Positions 29,204 through 38,583 of a stretch of DNA of 38,711 nt are shown here, one piece after another. The first letter of the stretch is position 1; each line of letters opens with the position of its first letter. Both the position numbers and the translations under genes were made by a program. Source of the DNA: an uncultured Alphaproteobacteria bacterium (GTDB lineage: Bacteria; Pseudomonadota; Alphaproteobacteria; HIMB59; GCA-002718135); NCBI GenBank assembly GCA_902521325.1, contig CABYRE010000010.1, positions 1 through 38,711 of the forward strand. Reading direction: 5' to 3'. Below the pieces are notes generated by a model. It was not told the origin of the DNA and ran no database searches. It saw only the letters and a list, made by a program, of their open reading frames with translations.

Positions 29204-30192
29204 CAAAATGCTTCATCAAAACTTAAAGCTCTATCTGTAGGTCGTTGATATTCAGATACCCTTTTTTCAAAAAAGTTAGTAACATTTTGTACATCTAAAG
29301 CTCTCATAAAATCAAAAGGATTTTCTGTTTTAAAGACTCTGTCGAATTCAAATAGGTCAGCAATTCTGTCTGCAACAGCTTCAATATATTGACACATTAA
29401 GTCTTGATTCATACCAATTAAATCTACTGGTAAAGCATCTCTTACAAATTCTTTTTCAAATGCTACTGCTTCTCTAACAATTTCTTCAAATTGTGATTGA
29501 GGCACATCTGAGGGTATCAAAGACAAATCACTAATATCTGCATCAGTTAATGTTTTATTATTAAATTTATCTCTTAAAGTTCTAAACATTAGAGATGAGA
29601 AACTAAAATGCATTCCTTCGTCTCTTGCAATCCAGTCGTTAGATAAGGCTAAACCAGGTAATAACCCTCTTTTTCTGAAATAATATATTGCACAGAAAGA
29701 GCCTGCAAAAAATAAACCTTCAACTAATCCAAATCCTATTAGTCTTGTTAATAAATTTTGACTACCATTGAGCCATTTTGATACCCATTGTGCTTTATGG
29801 TTAATACATGGTACGTTTTGTATTGCATCAAAAAGCATGTCTTTTTCTTTTGCATCTTTTACATAAGCTTCAATTTGTAGACCATACATCTCTGCATGAA
29901 TTGATTCATTCAACATTTGTATAGATATAAAACATCTTGCTTCAGGAATTAAAATTTCTTTATAGAACCTACTTGCTAAGTTTTCATTTATCATTGCTTC
30001 GGAGTTAGCAAAATATGCAAGTACATGCTTTATAAAATGCTTTTCACCATCATTTAAAGTTTCAAGATCTCTTAAATCATCTTGCAAAGATACTTCTTCA
30101 GTTGTCCAAAAGGCTTGAATGTGTTGTTTGTACCTATCCCAAATTTCTTGGTTTTTTATTGGAAATATTGATTTAACGCCTTTTGATATCAT
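29203..30192 (-). CDS. nrdB: Ribonucleoside-diphosphate reductase beta subunit (NrdB, class Ia, eukaryote-like)
   Basis: NrdB houses the dimetal/tyrosyl-radical cofactor that starts catalysis in NrdA. The 329-residue protein has the helices 'AFWTTEEV' (Trp29), 'NSEAMINENLASRF', 'EARCFISIQMLNESIHAEMYG', 'VEGLFFAGSF' and 'IARDEGMHFSF'. Metal ligands Glu96 and His99, and later Glu and Glu/His, are present, and Tyr103 is at the radical position (seven after Glu96). The first ligand, usually Asp 31 residues before Glu96, is Glu65. The C-terminus 'LSFDEAF' resembles the eukaryotic subunit-docking tail. A strong ribosome-binding site AAGGAG precedes the ATG. nrdA lies 14 bases upstream and the glutaredoxin gene overlaps its stop. 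Confidence 0.95.
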   Translation of the reverse strand: MISKGVKSIFPIKNQEIWDRYKQHIQAFWTTEEVSLQDDLRDLETLNDGEKHFIKHVLAYFANSEAMINENLASRFYKEILIPEARCFISIQMLNESIHAEMYGLQIEAYVKDAKEKDMLFDAIQNVPCINHKAQWVSKWLNGSQNLLTRLIGFGLVEGLFFAGSFCAIYYFRKRGLLPGLALSNDWIARDEGMHFSFSSLMFRTLRDKFNNKTLTDADISDLSLIPSDVPQSQFEEIVREAVAFEKEFVRDALPVDLIGMNQDLMCQYIEAVADRIADLFEFDRVFKTENPFDFMRALDVQNVTNFFEKRVSEYQRPTDRALSFDEAF

Positions 30193-30206
30193 TCTTTACT
30201 CCTTCT

Positions 30207-32960
30207 TTATGCACTGCAGGTTTCGCAATCTTCTGGTTCATTGTTTTGTTTAATAGCAGTATTTATATAAGCATCTTTTGCTGCTTTTTCTGATGAAACT
30301 GTAACTTTTACAGCATCAACTGCTGATCTACTTCTTAGATAATACATTCCTGTTTTAAGACCTTTTTTCCAAGCATACATATGCATTGAATTAACTTTCC
30401 CAAATGTAGGCGTTGAAAGCCAAAGATTCATTGATTGGGTTTGATCAATAAATGGTGCTCTATCTGCTGACATATCTATGACAGTTTTTTGTGATACTTC
30501 CCAAACTGTTTTATAGATTTCTTTTAGCTCAGTTGGAATTTCATTTATGTTTTCAACCGATCCATTTTCTAAAATTATTTTGTCTCTCATATCTTTATTC
30601 CACAGTCCTCTTTGAGAAAGTTCATTCACCAAATATCTATTTACAAGAAGGAACTCACCTGAGAGTGTTTGTCTTTTATATATATTAGAGGTTTGTATTT
30701 GGAATGTTTCAGTGTTACCTAATATAATGCCTGTTGACGCAGTTGGCATACAAGCTGTGGTTAAAGAGTTTCTTACACCGTGCTCTTTAATTTTAGCTCT
30801 TAGAGCATCCCAATCCCATTTTGAAGACGGGTTAACATTCCACAGATCAAATTGAAATTTACCTTCCGAAATTGGTGAATTTTTAAATGTTTCGTATGCT
30901 CCCTTTTCTTTTGCTAATTCACATGAAGCTTCTAAAGCTCCAAAGTAAATTGTTTCAAAAATTAATTTATTTATTTCTTTAGCCTCTTCAGACTCATAAG
31001 CTATTCCTAACTTGAAGTAAACATCTGCAAGACCCTGTATTCCTAAACCTATTGGTCTGTGTTTATTATTAGATCTTTCCGTTTTATCAGTTGGATAAAA
31101 ATTAATATCAATTACTTCATCTAAGTTTTTTGTGGCCAATTTTGCTGTTTCATAAAGAGCATCATAGTCATATATTAATTTTTTATCTGATTTTTTTACA
31201 AATTTTGGCAGAGCTATAGAAGCCAAGTTACATACAGATGTCTCGTTCTTATCAGAGTATTCAACTATCTCTGCACACAGGTTTGAAGATTTAATAACAC
31301 CAATGTTTTTTTGGTTGGACTTGTTATTGATTGAGTCTTTATAGAGCATATAAGGCTGTCCTGTTTCTATCTGCGCTTCTATAATTTTAGACATAAGATC
31401 TCTTGCTTTAATTTTTTCTAAATGCTTCATTTCATTTTCATACTTAGTGTAAAGTTTTTCAAACTCATCACCATACACATCTGAAAGACCTGGGCATTCA
31501 TGTTCACTCATAAGTGTCCATTCTTCATCGTTTTCTACTCTTTTCATGAATAAATCTGGTATCCATAAAGCGTAGAACAAGTCTCTAGCTCTAAATTCTT
31601 CAGCACCTGTATTTTTCCTAAGTTCTAGAAACTTCTCAATATCGGCATGCCAAGGTTCTAAGTAAACCGCAAAAGAACCCTTTCTTTTACCTCCGCCTTG
31701 ATCGACTGATTTAGCAGTCTCATTAAAAATTTTCAAAAATGGAATAAGGCCATTAGATTTGCCATTTGTAGATTTTATTCTACTTCCACTACCTCTAATG
31801 TTGTGTGCGTGCATGCCAATACCACCTGCAGTTTTAGATATTAGGGCACAATCTTTTATAGTATTAAAAATACCTTCTATCGAGTCATCCTCCATACCTA
31901 TTAAAAAGCACGAAGATAATTGCTGCATTTTTAATCCACTATTAAACAATGTTGGAGTGGCATGTGTATACGTACCAGTTGATAAATTTTTATAAGTTTC
32001 TTTTATTTTATCTAAATTAAACTCATTACCGGTAACTGTTAAAGTTACTCTCATCCATAGGTCTTGAGGTCTTTCAATTGTTTTATTATCAAACTTTAAT
32101 AAATATGCCCTGATTAGTGTTGTAAGAGCAAAATAGTCAAAGGTATAATCTTTGTCATAATCAATCACTGATTCTATTGCATCTGCATTTTCCATCACTT
32201 TTTTATAATAATCTTCTCTCAATAAACCATCATCGTATAAGTTCTTTGTAGCTATTATGAAGCCTGAAGTTTCTTTATGAAGAGAATTAACTTTTATCCT
32301 TGCTGCTAGGTAAGAATAATCAGGATGTTCAACTGTTAAAGCTGCTGCTGTTTCAGCAAGATAAGTATCAATTTCAACAGAACTAATATCACTATACAAT
32401 CCTGGAACTGCTTTTTGAACAACAACAATTGGATCAATATTTAAACCAGTCGATAGAACAGAAACTCTATTGGTAATTTTATCGAGTGAAATTGGTTCTT
32501 TACTTCCATCTCTTTTAGTAACCATCATTGAAGAAGCTTTTTCTCCAACTTGTTCTTTTAGTTTTTTAGTATGATATCTTGAGGCCGCTCTTTGTTCTCT
32601 ATACAAAACATATGCTCTAGCAACCTTATGATGTTCATCCCTCATAAGAGCTAATTCCACTTGATCTTGTATATCTTCTATGTGAATCATGTCTCCATCA
32701 GCAATCCTTCTGGTTAGTGCTGAGACAACTTTATGTGTTAAAGCTTCGACAGTTTTATGAATTCCATCTTGTTGTTCTTTTTCCTTATTTTTATCATTTC
32801 TAATTTTTGTTTGTGCTAAGAATGCTTTTTTAATAGCATTAGAAATTTTCTCGGATTTAAAAGGAGTAATAGCTCCGTCACGACGTACAACACTTAATGT
32901 TAAAATATTTACACTTTTTTCTTCTGAGATTTTTGCCGATACCTGTAGATTGTCTGCCAT
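30207..32960 (-). CDS. nrdA: Ribonucleoside-diphosphate reductase alpha subunit (NrdA, class Ia)
   Basis: NrdA reduces ribonucleoside diphosphates to deoxyribonucleotides. The 917-residue protein has two consecutive ATP-cone domains (about 19-120, starting 'VVRRDGAITPFKSEKI', and about 148-235, starting 'VTKRDGSKEPISLDKI'), which sense ATP/dATP. The catalytic ten-stranded barrel follows with 'QLSSCFLIGMEDDSIEGI', 'SNLCAEIVEYSD', 'CNLASIALPKF' and 'MPTASTGIILGNTE'. The C-terminal tail ends 'CETCSA', a CxxC pair that relays electrons from glutaredoxin. It heads the nrdA-nrdB-grx run. The ATG at 32960 is preceded by GGATA as a modest ribosome-binding site. NrdR-box-like and LexA-box-like sites lie upstream. 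Confidence 0.97.
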   Translation of the reverse strand: MADNLQVSAKISEEKSVNILTLSVVRRDGAITPFKSEKISNAIKKAFLAQTKIRNDKNKEKEQQDGIHKTVEALTHKVVSALTRRIADGDMIHIEDIQDQVELALMRDEHHKVARAYVLYREQRAASRYHTKKLKEQVGEKASSMMVTKRDGSKEPISLDKITNRVSVLSTGLNIDPIVVVQKAVPGLYSDISSVEIDTYLAETAAALTVEHPDYSYLAARIKVNSLHKETSGFIIATKNLYDDGLLREDYYKKVMENADAIESVIDYDKDYTFDYFALTTLIRAYLLKFDNKTIERPQDLWMRVTLTVTGNEFNLDKIKETYKNLSTGTYTHATPTLFNSGLKMQQLSSCFLIGMEDDSIEGIFNTIKDCALISKTAGGIGMHAHNIRGSGSRIKSTNGKSNGLIPFLKIFNETAKSVDQGGGKRKGSFAVYLEPWHADIEKFLELRKNTGAEEFRARDLFYALWIPDLFMKRVENDEEWTLMSEHECPGLSDVYGDEFEKLYTKYENEMKHLEKIKARDLMSKIIEAQIETGQPYMLYKDSINNKSNQKNIGVIKSSNLCAEIVEYSDKNETSVCNLASIALPKFVKKSDKKLIYDYDALYETAKLATKNLDEVIDINFYPTDKTERSNNKHRPIGLGIQGLADVYFKLGIAYESEEAKEINKLIFETIYFGALEASCELAKEKGAYETFKNSPISEGKFQFDLWNVNPSSKWDWDALRAKIKEHGVRNSLTTACMPTASTGIILGNTETFQIQTSNIYKRQTLSGEFLLVNRYLVNELSQRGLWNKDMRDKIILENGSVENINEIPTELKEIYKTVWEVSQKTVIDMSADRAPFIDQTQSMNLWLSTPTFGKVNSMHMYAWKKGLKTGMYYLRSRSAVDAVKVTVSSEKAAKDAYINTAIKQNNEPEDCETCSA

Positions 32961-32998
32961 TTAAATTCTATCCATTTTTAAAAAATTATTGTCGAAAA

Positions 32999-33014
32999 AC
33001 ACAATATGTAGTGC
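32999..33014 (-). promoter_or_regulatory. NrdR box 1, upstream of nrdA
   Basis: ACACAATATGTAGTGC matches the NrdR consensus (ACACWATATATAGTGT type) at all but about two positions. It overlaps a candidate nrdA -10 element (TATTGT, complement of 33001-33006). NrdR represses reductase genes when dATP is plentiful. A weaker copy lies 31 bases further upstream, the spacing typical of functional tandem boxes. Confidence 0.75.
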
Positions 33015-33030
33015 CGCCGAAAAGGGACAA
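33001..33030 (-). promoter_or_regulatory. Candidate nrdA promoter
   Basis: On the minus strand TTGTCC (complement of 33025-33030) and TATTGT (complement of 33001-33006) are spaced by 18 bases. Initiation would be near 32994, giving a leader of about 34 bases. The two NrdR-like boxes cover the -10 and the area just upstream of the -35, the arrangement expected for repression. Confidence 0.45.
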
Positions 33031-33045
33031 TACAATATTTGCTCA
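33030..33045 (-). promoter_or_regulatory. NrdR box 2 (degenerate), upstream of nrdA
   Basis: ATACAATATTTGCTCA keeps the left half and core of the NrdR consensus but loses most of the right half. Taken alone it would be weak. Its start is exactly 31 bases from that of box 1, about three helical turns, which is why I include it. Confidence 0.5.
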
Positions 33046-33057
33046 ATATCGCAATAA

Positions 33058-33072
33058 GAACAAAATAAGAAC
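33058..33072. promoter_or_regulatory. LexA-box-like direct repeat GAAC-N7-GAAC
   Basis: Two GAAC tetramers (33058-33061 and 33069-33072) are separated by exactly seven bases. They are the core of a longer 10-base direct repeat, AATAAGAACA, at 33053-33062 and 33064-33073, 11 bases apart. GAAC-N7-GAAC, or GTTC-N7-GTTC on the other strand, is the established LexA (SOS) box of alphaproteobacteria. It lies about 65 bases upstream of the proposed nrdA start site and about 165 bases from chvI. Confidence 0.55.
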
Positions 33073-33199
33073 ATAAATATTTTTTTTATCATGTCAATCC
33101 CTTACTTAATTCAAATTTTTATGAGGCAAACAAGTTATTGAAATATTTACATTTACTTATCAACTTAAGTCACATTTTGTTAACCGAGTCATTTTTTCT

Positions 33200-33228
33200 T
33201 TGAACTTAAATCTGCCATAAATTATTAA
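33200..33228 (+). promoter_or_regulatory. Candidate chvI promoter with a very short leader
   Basis: TTGAAC (33200-33205) and TATTAA (33223-33228) are spaced by 17 bases. Initiation would fall about 5 bases before the chvI ATG at 33240, and no Shine-Dalgarno sequence is visible. The remaining part of the intergenic region (33073-33199) is AT-rich with no other site I can name. Confidence 0.5.
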
Positions 33229-33239
33229 TAAAAAGCAGT

Positions 33240-33953
33240 ATGCCGAAGATAGCATTAGTTGACGACGAGCAGTCGATTCTCACATCAGTATCTCTTTCTT
33301 TGCAAAGTGAAGGATTTACAGTAGATACATTTCTCAATGGAGTTGAAGCCTTAGAAGCTCTTGAAAGTAAATCTTATGATTTGGGATTGTTTGATATTAA
33401 GATGCCTAAAATGGATGGAAACGAACTTCTTTCAAAAGTACGTTCGAGCAAGATTGAAAATCTAAAAGATCTTCCAATTATTTTTTTAACATCAAAAGAT
33501 CATGAACAAGATGAAATTATTGGATTAAGAATGGGCGCCTCAGATTATATAAAAAAACCTTTTTCACAAAAATTATTAAATGAGCGCATAAGAACAGTGC
33601 TTAGAATTCATAACAATAGAACTGAAGAACAAAAAGATAATAATATTAAAAAACAAAATTTTATAAAAGGTGATTTAATACTAGATGAAGATAAACAATT
33701 ATGTTTTTGGAAAGGTATAGAAATTGAACTTACGGTTGCAGAGTTTAATTTAATTAAATCGCTTGCTCAGTATCCTGGAGTAGTAAAAGATAGAAATCAA
33801 TTAATGGACGCTATGTATGGCGATTCCATATATGTTGATGATAGGACTATTGATAGCCATATAAAGAGATTAAGAAAAAAATTCAGATCTTATGATAATT
33901 CTTTTGACCAAATAAGAACAAGATATGGTTCTGGATATTCTTGGCGTGATTAA
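33240..33953 (+). CDS. chvI: ChvI-type response regulator (OmpR family)
   Basis: ChvI is the output regulator of the alphaproteobacterial ChvG-ChvI system, which responds to envelope stress and acidity. The 237-residue protein has a receiver domain ('IALVDDEQSILTSVS', phosphoacceptor Asp52 in 'LFDIKMPKMDG', 'IIFLTSKDHEQDE', 'KKPFSQ'). The winged-helix domain ('ELTVAEFNLIKSLAQYPGVV', 'VDDRTIDSHIKRLRKKF', 'GSGYSW') is characteristic of ChvI rather than PhoB or OmpR. It overlaps the kinase gene downstream and is divergent from nrdA across a 279-base gap. Confidence 0.93.
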   Translation: MPKIALVDDEQSILTSVSLSLQSEGFTVDTFLNGVEALEALESKSYDLGLFDIKMPKMDGNELLSKVRSSKIENLKDLPIIFLTSKDHEQDEIIGLRMGASDYIKKPFSQKLLNERIRTVLRIHNNRTEEQKDNNIKKQNFIKGDLILDEDKQLCFWKGIEIELTVAEFNLIKSLAQYPGVVKDRNQLMDAMYGDSIYVDDRTIDSHIKRLRKKFRSYDNSFDQIRTRYGSGYSWRD

Positions 33954-35640
33954 AAGATTATTTAGCTTATCAAGTTATAATTTAACATTTCAACTCATTA
34001 TTCTTAACTTAATTATTGTATTTTTAGGTTTAGTATTTTTATCTTATTTCAATTTCAACTTAATTCAAAATGATAAATTCATAGATAATAGAGATCAATT
34101 AATAAAATTAAATTTATCTAATATAACAAAATATTTAGAAAATACTTCAATTTTAAGAGTGCCAATTTTTCAGTATGATTATCGTTGCAGATACCTCCAA
34201 GATATTAAAGCATACAAGGAGAGTTGTGACTTGGCAGATAATATTAATCCTATCGAATTGTCAGAACCTGAGTTAGAAAAGTTTACAACTGAACAATTTA
34301 TATTTCAAAACTTTGGCGATAAAGATTTTAACACTGTTATTTATAATGAAAATTGGATTAAAATTGCGGACTCATCAAATTTATTTCTGAGCACAGATGT
34401 AGAGGAAATAGATTTATCAGAAACACGTGAAAATATAATTGATTTCTCAAATTTTTTTGAAAAAATTTATATTAATAGTTTTAATCATATTAATAATTAC
34501 ATTCTTAAAAATAATTTTACTAAAAATTTAGACAAAAATGTACATGAAATTATTTTGATTATTGACACTATTAAAGAAAAGAAGAAGCTAGTTAAAACTT
34601 TTGAAGATGAAAATAATGATATAACTAGAATTTTAACTTCACCTATAATCCAAGATAATAATGTTTATGGAGTTGTTCTAATAAAATATAAATTATTATT
34701 AAATAATAATGAACTAGCTAGACAATCTTTAAATTTCTTTAATTTTTTTCTTTTATTTATTGTAGTTACAATTTTATTATCATTTATTTTTTTGAGAGGC
34801 CTGATAATACCACTAAGGCAACTAACTAAAATAACTGTTCTTGAAAAAGATAAAACAAATAAGAAAAAATTAATTTACCCTATAAGATCTGATGAAATTG
34901 GTATTTTATCAAACCAAATACAACTGATGTCAAAAGAATTGAAATCACAAATCAATCAATTAGAAAAATTTAGCTCTGATGTTGCTCATGAACTAAAAAA
35001 TCCACTTACTGCAATAAAATCTTCCATTGAATTACTAACTAGCAAAAACATAACTAAAGAAAATAGATCAAAATTAATGAATAATTTTAATAAAGATATC
35101 GACAGAATGAATAAATTGATTTCCGACATTTCTCATTTTTCAAAAATTATTGCAGAAATTGAAATAGAAAATTTTGAACTAATTAATGTCAACAAATTTC
35201 TAAAAGAAAATTTTGGTGAAAAATCAGTTAATAAAAAAAATATTAAAATTTTACTTCAAACTGATAAAAATAAAAATTTAGTACTTCTTAATAAAGATAA
35301 GTTTTTGCAGGTAATCCTAAATTTAATAGATAATAGTATTTCGATTGCCAATAATAACTCAAATATTTTAATTACATCAAATAAAAAAAATGAATATTGT
35401 GTTGAAATTAAAATTTATGATCAAGGAAAAGGTATAGATTTAAAAGAAAAAAACAAAATTTTTGATCGTTTTTATACTGATAGGATAGTGGATAGAGACC
35501 AACACTCTGGTCTCGGGCTTTCTATATCACATGAGATAATCAATTCATTTAATGGCTCAATTGAATTAACAGAAAGTGACAAATTAGACTTTAGAGGTGC
35601 TTGTTTTCTGATTAAATTACCATTAAAAAGTAAAAAATAA
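33925..35640 (+). CDS. chvG: ChvG-type sensor histidine kinase
   Basis: This is the sensor partner of ChvI. It has a first membrane helix (about 18-45), a large periplasmic domain (about 46-270) including 'CRYLQDIKAYKESC', a second membrane helix (about 272-297), a HAMP linker, and a HisKA box 'SSDVAHELKNPLTAIKSS' with phosphoacceptor His355. The ATPase domain has 'NLIDNSISIA', 'DQGKGID' and 'SGLGLSISHEII'. ATG 33925 gives 571 residues and a 29-base overlap with chvI; GTG 33946, with an 8-base overlap, is a reasonable alternative giving 564 residues. In rhizobia hprK and PTS genes follow; here ahcY follows directly after 18 bases. Confidence 0.92.
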   Translation: MVLDILGVIKRLFSLSSYNLTFQLIILNLIIVFLGLVFLSYFNFNLIQNDKFIDNRDQLIKLNLSNITKYLENTSILRVPIFQYDYRCRYLQDIKAYKESCDLADNINPIELSEPELEKFTTEQFIFQNFGDKDFNTVIYNENWIKIADSSNLFLSTDVEEIDLSETRENIIDFSNFFEKIYINSFNHINNYILKNNFTKNLDKNVHEIILIIDTIKEKKKLVKTFEDENNDITRILTSPIIQDNNVYGVVLIKYKLLLNNNELARQSLNFFNFFLLFIVVTILLSFIFLRGLIIPLRQLTKITVLEKDKTNKKKLIYPIRSDEIGILSNQIQLMSKELKSQINQLEKFSSDVAHELKNPLTAIKSSIELLTSKNITKENRSKLMNNFNKDIDRMNKLISDISHFSKIIAEIEIENFELINVNKFLKENFGEKSVNKKNIKILLQTDKNKNLVLLNKDKFLQVILNLIDNSISIANNNSNILITSNKKNEYCVEIKIYDQGKGIDLKEKNKIFDRFYTDRIVDRDQHSGLGLSISHEIINSFNGSIELTESDKLDFRGACFLIKLPLKSKK

Positions 35641-35646
35641 TCATAA

Positions 35647-36948
<1,302 letters not shown>

Positions 36949-36956
36949 GAGTTAAT

Positions 36957-38126
36957 ATGAAAAGATCTTACCTATTTACAAGTGAATCAGTTTCTGAAGG
37001 CCATCCAGATAAAGTTTGTGATAGAATTTCAGATATGGTTGTTGATACTTATTTATCTTCTGGTGACCCACAAACACGCGTAGCTTGTGAGACTTTGACT
37101 ACCACCAATAAAGTAGTTTTAGCTGGAGAAGTAAGGGGGCCATCAGTTTCTAAAGATCAGATTATATCTCAAGTTAGAGATTGTATTAAAGATATTGGTT
37201 ATGAACAAGATGGCTTTCATTGGCAGAATTGTGATATTGAAAGTTTTCTTCATGAGCAGTCAGCTGATATTGCTATGGGTGTTGATTCTGGTAGCAATAA
37301 AGATGAGGGCGCAGGCGATCAAGGAATCATGTTTGGTTTTGCTTGTAAAGACACTGAATCATTAATGCCAGCACCGATACATTATTCTCATCAAATATTA
37401 TATAAAATGGCACAAGCCCGTAAAGATGGATCTGCATCTGGTCTAGAACCTGATTCAAAAAGCCAAGTTACAATGCTTTACGAAAACGGAAAACCAAGCA
37501 AAGTTACTTCTTTAGTTATTTCTTCACAACACAAAGAAGGTTTATCTCCTGAGGACGTAAAAGAAATTGTTAAACCTTACGTATATGAGTGCATACCTAA
37601 TAACTTATTAGAAGATCTTAAAGATGAAGAATTCTATGTTAATCCCACAGGAAACTTTGTAATTGGAGGGCCTGATGGTGATTCTGGTTTAACTGGCCGT
37701 AAAATAATAGTTGATACATATGGTGGTGCAGCGCCCCATGGTGGTGGTGCATTTTCAGGAAAGGATCCATCTAAAGTTGATAGATCTGCAGCATATGCAG
37801 CTAGATACTTAGCAAAAAATGTTGTTGCAGCGGATTTAGCTGATGAGTGTACTATACAGTTATCTTATGCAATAGGAGTATCAAAACCTTTATCGGTATA
37901 TGTTAATACTAATGGAACAAATAAAGTTGATGAACAGAAAATTGAAAAATCTGTACAAGATTTATTTGATCTAAGCCCAAGAGGAATAAGAGAACATTTA
38001 AAACTAACAAATGCAATCTATGTTCCAACCTCTGCTTATGGCCATTTTGGTAGAGAGCCAAGTGACAAGGGACATTTTACTTGGGAAAAAACTGATTTAG
38101 TTGAAGCTCTAAAAGGTATTGCATAA
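36957..38126 (+). CDS. metK: S-adenosylmethionine synthetase
   Basis: MetK makes SAM from methionine and ATP. The 389-residue protein has '[16 protein letters not shown]' with the catalytic His and Asp, 'ACET', the '[13 protein letters not shown]' loop, '[14 protein letters not shown]' and '[19 protein letters not shown]', all family signatures. AGGAG precedes the ATG. With ahcY it forms a methyl-cycle pair that regenerates SAM and removes SAH. The tsaE gene follows after six bases. Confidence 0.97.
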   Translation: MKRSYLFTSESVSEGHPDKVCDRISDMVVDTYLSSGDPQTRVACETLTTTNKVVLAGEVRGPSVSKDQIISQVRDCIKDIGYEQDGFHWQNCDIESFLHEQSADIAMGVDSGSNKDEGAGDQGIMFGFACKDTESLMPAPIHYSHQILYKMAQARKDGSASGLEPDSKSQVTMLYENGKPSKVTSLVISSQHKEGLSPEDVKEIVKPYVYECIPNNLLEDLKDEEFYVNPTGNFVIGGPDGDSGLTGRKIIVDTYGGAAPHGGGAFSGKDPSKVDRSAAYAARYLAKNVVAADLADECTIQLSYAIGVSKPLSVYVNTNGTNKVDEQKIEKSVQDLFDLSPRGIREHLKLTNAIYVPTSAYGHFGREPSDKGHFTWEKTDLVEALKGIA

Positions 38127-38132
38127 CAAAAT

Positions 38133-38579
38133 TTGCAAAAATTAAGTAATCAAATTTTAGATCTTCGTGGACTTGAAAAACTCTCAACTAATTTGTGTAA
38201 AGACATATCTGTTGGAGATATTTACTTATTTCAAGGGGAGCTAGGTGCTGGTAAAACAACATTTGTAAGATTATTAATTAATAATCTTTTTGTATTAAAT
38301 AATTTACCAAAACCATCTTCTATTACTAGTCCAACATTCCCTATTTTGATAACCTATGAATTGAATTCATCACAAATCTATCATTATGATCTTTATAGAG
38401 TAAAGAGTCTAAAGGAATTAGAGGAATTAGATTTCTTCGAAAATTTAAATAATAACATTACATTTATAGAATGGCCTGAAATGTTAATTAGTTTACCGCT
38501 AAACAAAAATCATTATTTAATAAATTTAGATATGATTTCAGAAACTAAAAGAAATATTAATATTGGTTTTAATCAATAG
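38133..38579 (+). CDS. tsaE: tRNA threonylcarbamoyladenosine biosynthesis ATPase TsaE
   Basis: TsaE is the ATPase that works with TsaB and TsaD in making t6A37 in ANN-decoding tRNAs. The 148-residue protein has Walker A GELGAGKT at 35-42, 'SPTFPILITYE', 'IYHYDLYR' and 'ITFIEWPE', the four standard blocks. The start is TTG at 38133; no ATG precedes the Walker motif in frame. The next gene begins four bases after its stop, as in many alphaproteobacteria where tsaE is followed by a phosphotransferase. Confidence 0.93.
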   Translation: MQKLSNQILDLRGLEKLSTNLCKDISVGDIYLFQGELGAGKTTFVRLLINNLFVLNNLPKPSSITSPTFPILITYELNSSQIYHYDLYRVKSLKELEELDFFENLNNNITFIEWPEMLISLPLNKNHYLINLDMISETKRNINIGFNQ

Positions 38580-38583
38580 TTTA

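Noticed and set aside
29204-29206. TTG start one codon before the glutaredoxin ATG
   Set aside because: The ATG at 29203 overlaps the nrdB stop as TGATG, a common coupling arrangement, and fits the family N-terminus equally well.
33089-33140. Short open frame in the nrdA-chvI gap (about 16 codons from an ATG near 33090)
   Set aside because: It is very short, has no ribosome-binding site and no recognisable sequence; such frames are expected in AT-rich DNA.
33165-33185. CtrA-like TTAA-N-TTAAC site upstream of chvI
   Set aside because: The two halves are 11 bases apart rather than the required 7, and TTAA words are common in this AT-rich DNA.
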